A stretch of DNA of 9,525 bases from contig CAZWUZ010000147.1 in NCBI GenBank assembly GCA_964637655.1, forward strand, positions 1-9,525, given 5' to 3'. A program made the translations under genes and the position numbers. Positions 5,600 to 9,525 of the stretch are shown here, one piece after another. The stretch's first letter is position 1. Each line of letters opens with the position of its first letter. Source of the stretch: CAZWUZ01 sp964637655 [NCBI: uncultured bacterium] (GTDB lineage: Bacteria; DAOPZR01). Below the pieces are notes generated by a model, which was not told where the DNA came from, made no database searches, and saw only the letters and a list, made by a program, of their open reading frames with translations.

Positions 5600-7686
5600 G
5601 CACACGGGGAACGCTGCTTGAACTCTGGCGGCCGCCGGCTACGGCAGGTGAACCGCTTGGCTGTCTGACGACCACCTATACCTTCGATCCGGCCTTTTTT
5701 GAAGAAGAGTGCCTTTCCCGTTTCCTCGAAGTGGACACCGTGCCCGGCAGAAGTAATCGACTGGCGTATGTTCTTGACCGCGATACACGACTGGAAAAAA
5801 CATATGCGGGGGTGCTGGCTGATATCGCGATGGCTGGCGTCGAGCATGCCTGGCGCTGGGACGTCCTGCCGGTACGCGTGCCGCGTGGCATCCAGCACGC
5901 CAAACTGACGCTGCTCGCCTGGCAGGGTGCGTTGCGGATTATTATCGCTTCGGCCAATTGCACACCGAGTGGCTATCGCACGAATCAGGAAGTGTTTGGC
6001 TGTATCGACTGCACGCCGTTTGCCCATGAGGCAGCGGCATATACTGCCTGTCGCGAGTTTATCGACCGGCTTTGCACCTGCGTACCTGACAGTGGTGAGG
6101 AACGCAGTCCGCTGGCGCGTGCACGGGCATTCCTCGCGCTGGTGGATGCTCGGGTGCGTGAGTGGACAGAGGTTGCCACACGCGGCAAGAACCTCGTGGT
6201 GCTGCCGGTATTTTCGGCGCCGGGAACCGGCACGAAGGAGGCGGCACAAACGCTTGCTGATTGCATTGCACATTGTCGGTCGGTTGGGCGTGCTCCACGG
6301 ACAGCGTACATTGCCTCGCCATTTTTCAACGACCACGAGCATGACGAAACGGATGCGCCAACGGCAAAACTGATTGAATTGATGGATCAGAACCACGCTG
6401 AGGTAACGCTTTGCCTGCCCCGTGCCGGCGAAAACAGCGGAACCGTAACGAAAGTTGCGGCACCCAAAGCGGTTTATACGACGCTGCTTGGCAAGGTGAA
6501 CAAAAGCCCGATCTGCCTGTTGCCCGAACGTGATGAGGATGACAATACGCGTATTTGGCATGCCAAGATGCTGAGGTTTGCCGATCGTGACCGCTATGAG
6601 GCACATTATGTCGGGTCGGCTAATTGGACTTCCGCGGGGATGGGGATTGGCGCGCGGATCAATTTTGAAGCGGGGTTGCTCTATCTGTGCAAAAAACGAA
6701 AGTATGACCGGAATGCCGGCCAATTGGCACGCTTATGGTCGAGAATGTCGGAAGTCCCGGACCCTGCGACCATCAGGTGGATGGGAGCGCAGTCCATCAC
6801 CGAGGAAATGCCGGGGGAACAGCAGGCAGTGCTGCCAGGCGGCTTTGTCAGCGCGGTGTATGCCGCAGGTGACAACCCCGAACTCCGGCTGAGCTTTGCG
6901 CCCGAGGCGTTGCCGGCACAGTGGCAGATAAGCAGCGACCGGGCCGAAGCGGGAGTGTTGCTCGATAGCATACTGTATGCACAGAGGGAAAATCAGGAAA
7001 ATGTATGCCTGCCGTGGCGACTGTCCGATCCCCCGTGTTATCTGCTGGTTGCGTGGGAAAATCAGACTGCCTATTGGACGCTGAATATCGCTGATGATCG
7101 GGTATTGCCCGCGGCGCCGGAACTCGGGGAATTGAACGAAGACCAGTTGATCGCGTATCTGGCGGCAGTCGATCCGGGAGCGGTGCTGCGGGCTGCGCTG
7201 GCACGCGCGAGCAGCAGCGATGACGAAGAAATCGAAACGGTGGCGGCTATCGATCTCGATCCGCTGCGGCGGTACGATTTGCAGGCGACCTTCCTGCATC
7301 GCGTGCGGCGCTGGGCGCGGCAATTCGCGCGTATTCGCGCACGGCTGGAAGAGCCGGTTGCGAGTGTGCGCATACTGGAAAGCAACCTGCGCGGCATAAT
7401 CGGGATCAGGACGCTGGTGCGCAAACTGGCGGCCAATTGCACGGACCCGAACCACAACCGGGTAGAGAGCATACTGGTGCTGGCCGACTTTCTGCTCATG
7501 CTCACCATGGTGCACTATCGTGGCGGTGAAAGGGCGTTATCGCGGCGCTCGTTTACCACAGCCTACCGCACCTTTCTCGGCGAGGTGGCAGACGAAGCGG
7601 AGGCGGCAGTGCGCACCGTTAGCGCTGATCTCGATACGGAACTCGCACAATTCTGGCAGGGTGTGTTGCAGAGGTGCCGGGCATGA
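5596..7686 (+). CDS. Tdp1-like phospholipase D-superfamily protein, 696 aa
   Basis: Two complete HKD half-sites are present. The first is H101-x-K103 followed by S119-A-N121, with N130-Q-E132 after it. The second is H322-x-K324 followed by S342-A... N343-Trp-Thr and E358. The first His-to-Asn spacing (20) equals that of human TDP1 (H263 to N283), and the second (21) is close to its 23. The first motif is also of the Tdp1 form (His-Ala-Lys-Leu, then Leu-Arg-Ile-Ile-Ile). Such enzymes use the first His to form a phosphohistidine intermediate and act on phosphodiester bonds, in Tdp1 on protein-DNA 3' links. Residues about 385-696 form a further, mostly helical region I cannot name, so the protein is longer than a bare PLD core. 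The start ATG overlaps the previous stop (ATGA), and the gene's own stop overlaps the next ATG. Confidence 0.85.
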   Translation: MSTRGTLLELWRPPATAGEPLGCLTTTYTFDPAFFEEECLSRFLEVDTVPGRSNRLAYVLDRDTRLEKTYAGVLADIAMAGVEHAWRWDVLPVRVPRGIQHAKLTLLAWQGALRIIIASANCTPSGYRTNQEVFGCIDCTPFAHEAAAYTACREFIDRLCTCVPDSGEERSPLARARAFLALVDARVREWTEVATRGKNLVVLPVFSAPGTGTKEAAQTLADCIAHCRSVGRAPRTAYIASPFFNDHEHDETDAPTAKLIELMDQNHAEVTLCLPRAGENSGTVTKVAAPKAVYTTLLGKVNKSPICLLPERDEDDNTRIWHAKMLRFADRDRYEAHYVGSANWTSAGMGIGARINFEAGLLYLCKKRKYDRNAGQLARLWSRMSEVPDPATIRWMGAQSITEEMPGEQQAVLPGGFVSAVYAAGDNPELRLSFAPEALPAQWQISSDRAEAGVLLDSILYAQRENQENVCLPWRLSDPPCYLLVAWENQTAYWTLNIADDRVLPAAPELGELNEDQLIAYLAAVDPGAVLRAALARASSSDDEEIETVAAIDLDPLRRYDLQATFLHRVRRWARQFARIRARLEEPVASVRILESNLRGIIGIRTLVRKLAANCTDPNHNRVESILVLADFLLMLTMVHYRGGERALSRRSFTTAYRTFLGEVADEAEAAVRTVSADLDTELAQFWQGVLQRCRA

Positions 7687-9525
7687 ACTACACGATACCG
7701 CGGGAATTGACGCTGGGGCGGCATGACAATGTGCATATTCCCTACGCTGATCAGCAGCGGCAGCGGGTGGAAGTGGCAGAAGTGCTGCGTCGTTTCGCGG
7801 ATAGGCCGGGCATTATCCTTGCAGATGAGGTCGGGATGGGAAAAACCTTTGTCGCGCTGGCTGTCGGCTATGCGCTGGCCAGCAGCCGGCCGAGCGGCCC
7901 GGTGGTGGTGATGGTGCCACCCAACCTGCTCGACAAATGGAAGAAGGACCTCGAGCGGTTCTGCAAACTCTATCTCGACAAAGTATTGCCGCTGGAACCA
8001 CAGGAAGAGGCGCCGAATTCATGGGACGGCACGGTATTGCGTTTTGGCTGCGCAGAAACCGCATCACAGTTCTTTAAATATTTGGACGATCCCCCGCGCC
8101 GCCGCTGTCGCTTCATCTTTCTGAATGCGCGGGCGATGACCCGCGGTCTGGATGACAAATTTGTCAAATTGGCGCTGATCCGCAGGGCGTTGCTCAGCGC
8201 CGGCAAGCGACGGCGAATTGCGTCAGTACGCAGGACGATACATCGTTTTCTCGGAGACATTCTGGTGCTCAAAGGGCACCAAAATCGCAGCCATAAGGGT
8301 GAAGAACTCTGGCAGGAATTGCTTGGCGCGCCGCCGCAAAACTGGCAGGCGATCTACAACAGTTTCGTCAAGCGGGAAGCAGACCGGATGACGGATGACC
8401 CGGTACCCAGGGCTGTGCTGAAAGCGCTGGAACAGGTGCGGGTGAGTCGCCTTGCTGATGCACTGGAAAAGGTCCCGGTCAAGGCCCGTGGCGGTACGGA
8501 TCGTTTGCAGGAACGGCTGACAGATGTGCGCCGAACGCTGAATGAAGAATTGCGTGAGTTGTGGCGGGAAATTACGGCTACGGCTCGCTGGCGCTCGCCC
8601 CTGCTGATATTTGATGAAGCGCACCATCTGAAGAATCCTGATACCTGCCTTGCCCGTCAGTTTCGTCAGCATGAGGAAGAAGAAAAGGTGAAGCCGGGCG
8701 ATGGGACGATGGCGCACCGGTATGAGCGCATGCTCTTCCTGACCGCGACGCCGTTCCAGCTTGCGCATCACGAACTGGTTGAGGTGTTGCGCCGGTTTAC
8801 GCATGTGCATACGGAGCGCGGAAGTACAGAACGAAGTGTGTGGCAGGATGAACTGACGCGCCTGGAACGGGCGCTGAATGAAGCGCAGCGCAATAAGATC
8901 CGCTTTTACCGGCTGTGGTCGACAATGCGAACGGAGGATCTGGGGACAGCACAGGATGTCGAGCAGTGGTGGGCGCAGCAGCAGGCGCTCCCGCGCGAAC
9001 AGCGTGCGGCGCGAGCGGACGAAATTTGCAGCGTGATCAATCAGTGCGCGGAGCAGGGAAAAGAGGCGGAACGCCTGCTGCGTCTCTGGCTTATCCGGCA
9101 CAACAAGCAGGAAACCTGGCCGGGGACAGATGTCGCCAGACGCCGGCGTTTTGCCGGGCAGGCAATGCTGCTGCCTGCGGCAAGCGGTGGGTTGCAGGTG
9201 CCTGCCAGCCAGATGCTGCCGTTCTTTCTGGCCGCGCGCAGCACGGCTGACCCATCGGCGGAACTGCTCAGTGAGGCACTTTGCTCGTCGTATGAGGCCT
9301 TCCGGAAAACCCGGGCGGACAATCGGGCGCATAAAGATGAATGTATGGACGTAGCATGCCCTGCGCGGCCGGATGCGCCCTGGGTGTTGGGAGAATTCGA
9401 CCGGGTTATCGCCAGGCGGGAAGGTGCGCTGCATCCCAAAATGGCGGCAACGGTGCAGCGTGCTGCTGACCTGTGGGAACAGGGTGAAAAGGTGCTCATC
9501 TTTGCCTTTTACCGGCATACCTGCC
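7683..9525 (+). CDS. SNF2-like DEAH helicase/translocase, partial (3' end outside window)
   Basis: The frame is open from ATG 7683 to the window end (614 codons), with GAGG 8 nt upstream and an ATGA overlap with the PLD gene. Motifs run in order: motif I D48-E-V-G-M-G-K54-T55, the SNF2 form of Walker A; motif Ia around Val-Pro-Pro-Asn-Leu-Leu-x-x-Trp (about 80-88); motif II D311-E-A-H314; motif III T354-A-T-P357. The Val-Leu-Ile-Phe-Ala-Phe-Tyr at the very end opens the second RecA-like domain. Predicted role: ATP-driven translocation on double-stranded DNA. The roughly 220 residues between motifs Ia and II are longer than usual for SNF2 proteins, with charged helical content. A second charged helical stretch follows motif III. 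In DISARM and dpd clusters a SNF2-type ATPase accompanies a PLD protein, as here. Confidence 0.88.
   Translation, partial: MNYTIPRELTLGRHDNVHIPYADQQRQRVEVAEVLRRFADRPGIILADEVGMGKTFVALAVGYALASSRPSGPVVVMVPPNLLDKWKKDLERFCKLYLDKVLPLEPQEEAPNSWDGTVLRFGCAETASQFFKYLDDPPRRRCRFIFLNARAMTRGLDDKFVKLALIRRALLSAGKRRRIASVRRTIHRFLGDILVLKGHQNRSHKGEELWQELLGAPPQNWQAIYNSFVKREADRMTDDPVPRAVLKALEQVRVSRLADALEKVPVKARGGTDRLQERLTDVRRTLNEELRELWREITATARWRSPLLIFDEAHHLKNPDTCLARQFRQHEEEEKVKPGDGTMAHRYERMLFLTATPFQLAHHELVEVLRRFTHVHTERGSTERSVWQDELTRLERALNEAQRNKIRFYRLWSTMRTEDLGTAQDVEQWWAQQQALPREQRAARADEICSVINQCAEQGKEAERLLRLWLIRHNKQETWPGTDVARRRRFAGQAMLLPAASGGLQVPASQMLPFFLAARSTADPSAELLSEALCSSYEAFRKTRADNRAHKDECMDVACPARPDAPWVLGEFDRVIARREGALHPKMAATVQRAADLWEQGEKVLIFAFYRHTC

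Noticed and set aside
5581-6723. A 380-codon open frame on the minus strand
   Set aside because: It is antisense to the PLD gene with both HKD motifs. Its composition is Arg/His/Cys-heavy, with no motif and no good ribosome site noted.
8223-9518. A 431-codon open frame on the minus strand
   Set aside because: It lies fully antisense to the SNF2-like gene, whose helicase motifs are intact. Its product is rich in Arg, His, Pro and Cys with no recognisable domain, as expected of an antisense frame in GC-rich coding DNA.
1-9525. Classification as DISARM or dpd on the strength of the PLD and SNF2 genes
   Set aside because: No methylase, DUF1998 protein, DrmA-type helicase or deazapurine-insertion enzyme is in the window, and the nuclease pair does not fit either gene set. 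Downstream sequence could change this.
1-9525. CRISPR arrays, tRNA or rRNA genes, insertion sequences, integrase and att sites
   Set aside because: I looked and saw no regularly spaced repeats, no cloverleaf or rRNA sequence, no transposase or integrase frame, and no flanking direct repeats.

Overview
The window looks like a chromosomal stretch from a moderately GC-rich Gram-negative bacterium, probably one of the Pseudomonadota. The reasons are an outer-membrane beta-barrel with a signal peptide and a C-terminal Phe, strong GGAGG-type Shine-Dalgarno sites, and a sigma70-type promoter. I cannot name the genus. No rRNA, tRNA, insertion sequence, integrase or CRISPR array is visible.

Left part (1-988). 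The 3' end of a TPR-type protein (+) converges on an outer-membrane beta-barrel gene (-), and their stop codons touch with no base between them. A 33-codon small ORF with its own ribosome site lies just upstream of the barrel gene, on the same strand. Its promoter region is divergent from the gene that follows.

Middle part (1167-3190, +). A 102-aa Cys-rich protein with four CxxC pairs (two zinc ribbons) is followed by a good promoter (TTGACA, 18-bp spacer, extended -10 TACACT) and a short leader with a hairpin. That leader serves a 540-aa protein fusing a NERD nuclease domain to a UvrD/Rep-like SF1 helicase.

Right part (3294-9525, +). Five tightly packed genes follow, with junctions TAATG, 9 nt, ATGA and ATGA. 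They encode two related Holliday-junction-resolvase-like proteins of the PD-(D/E)XK type, the second without the catalytic lysine. After them come an unrecognised 424-aa protein, a 696-aa Tdp1-like phospholipase D-superfamily protein with two complete HKD motifs, and a SNF2-like DEAH helicase/translocase that runs off the window end.

Together the right two thirds is dominated by nucleases, helicases and a DNA-end-processing-type enzyme. This resembles an anti-phage defence or DNA-processing island. The PLD plus SNF2 pairing recalls DISARM (drmC, drmD) and the dpd cluster (dpdK, dpdE), but no methylase, DUF1998 protein or 7-deazapurine enzyme is present here. I therefore treat it as a candidate uncharacterised multi-gene system. 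Function is inferred from domains only, and the operon continues past the window.
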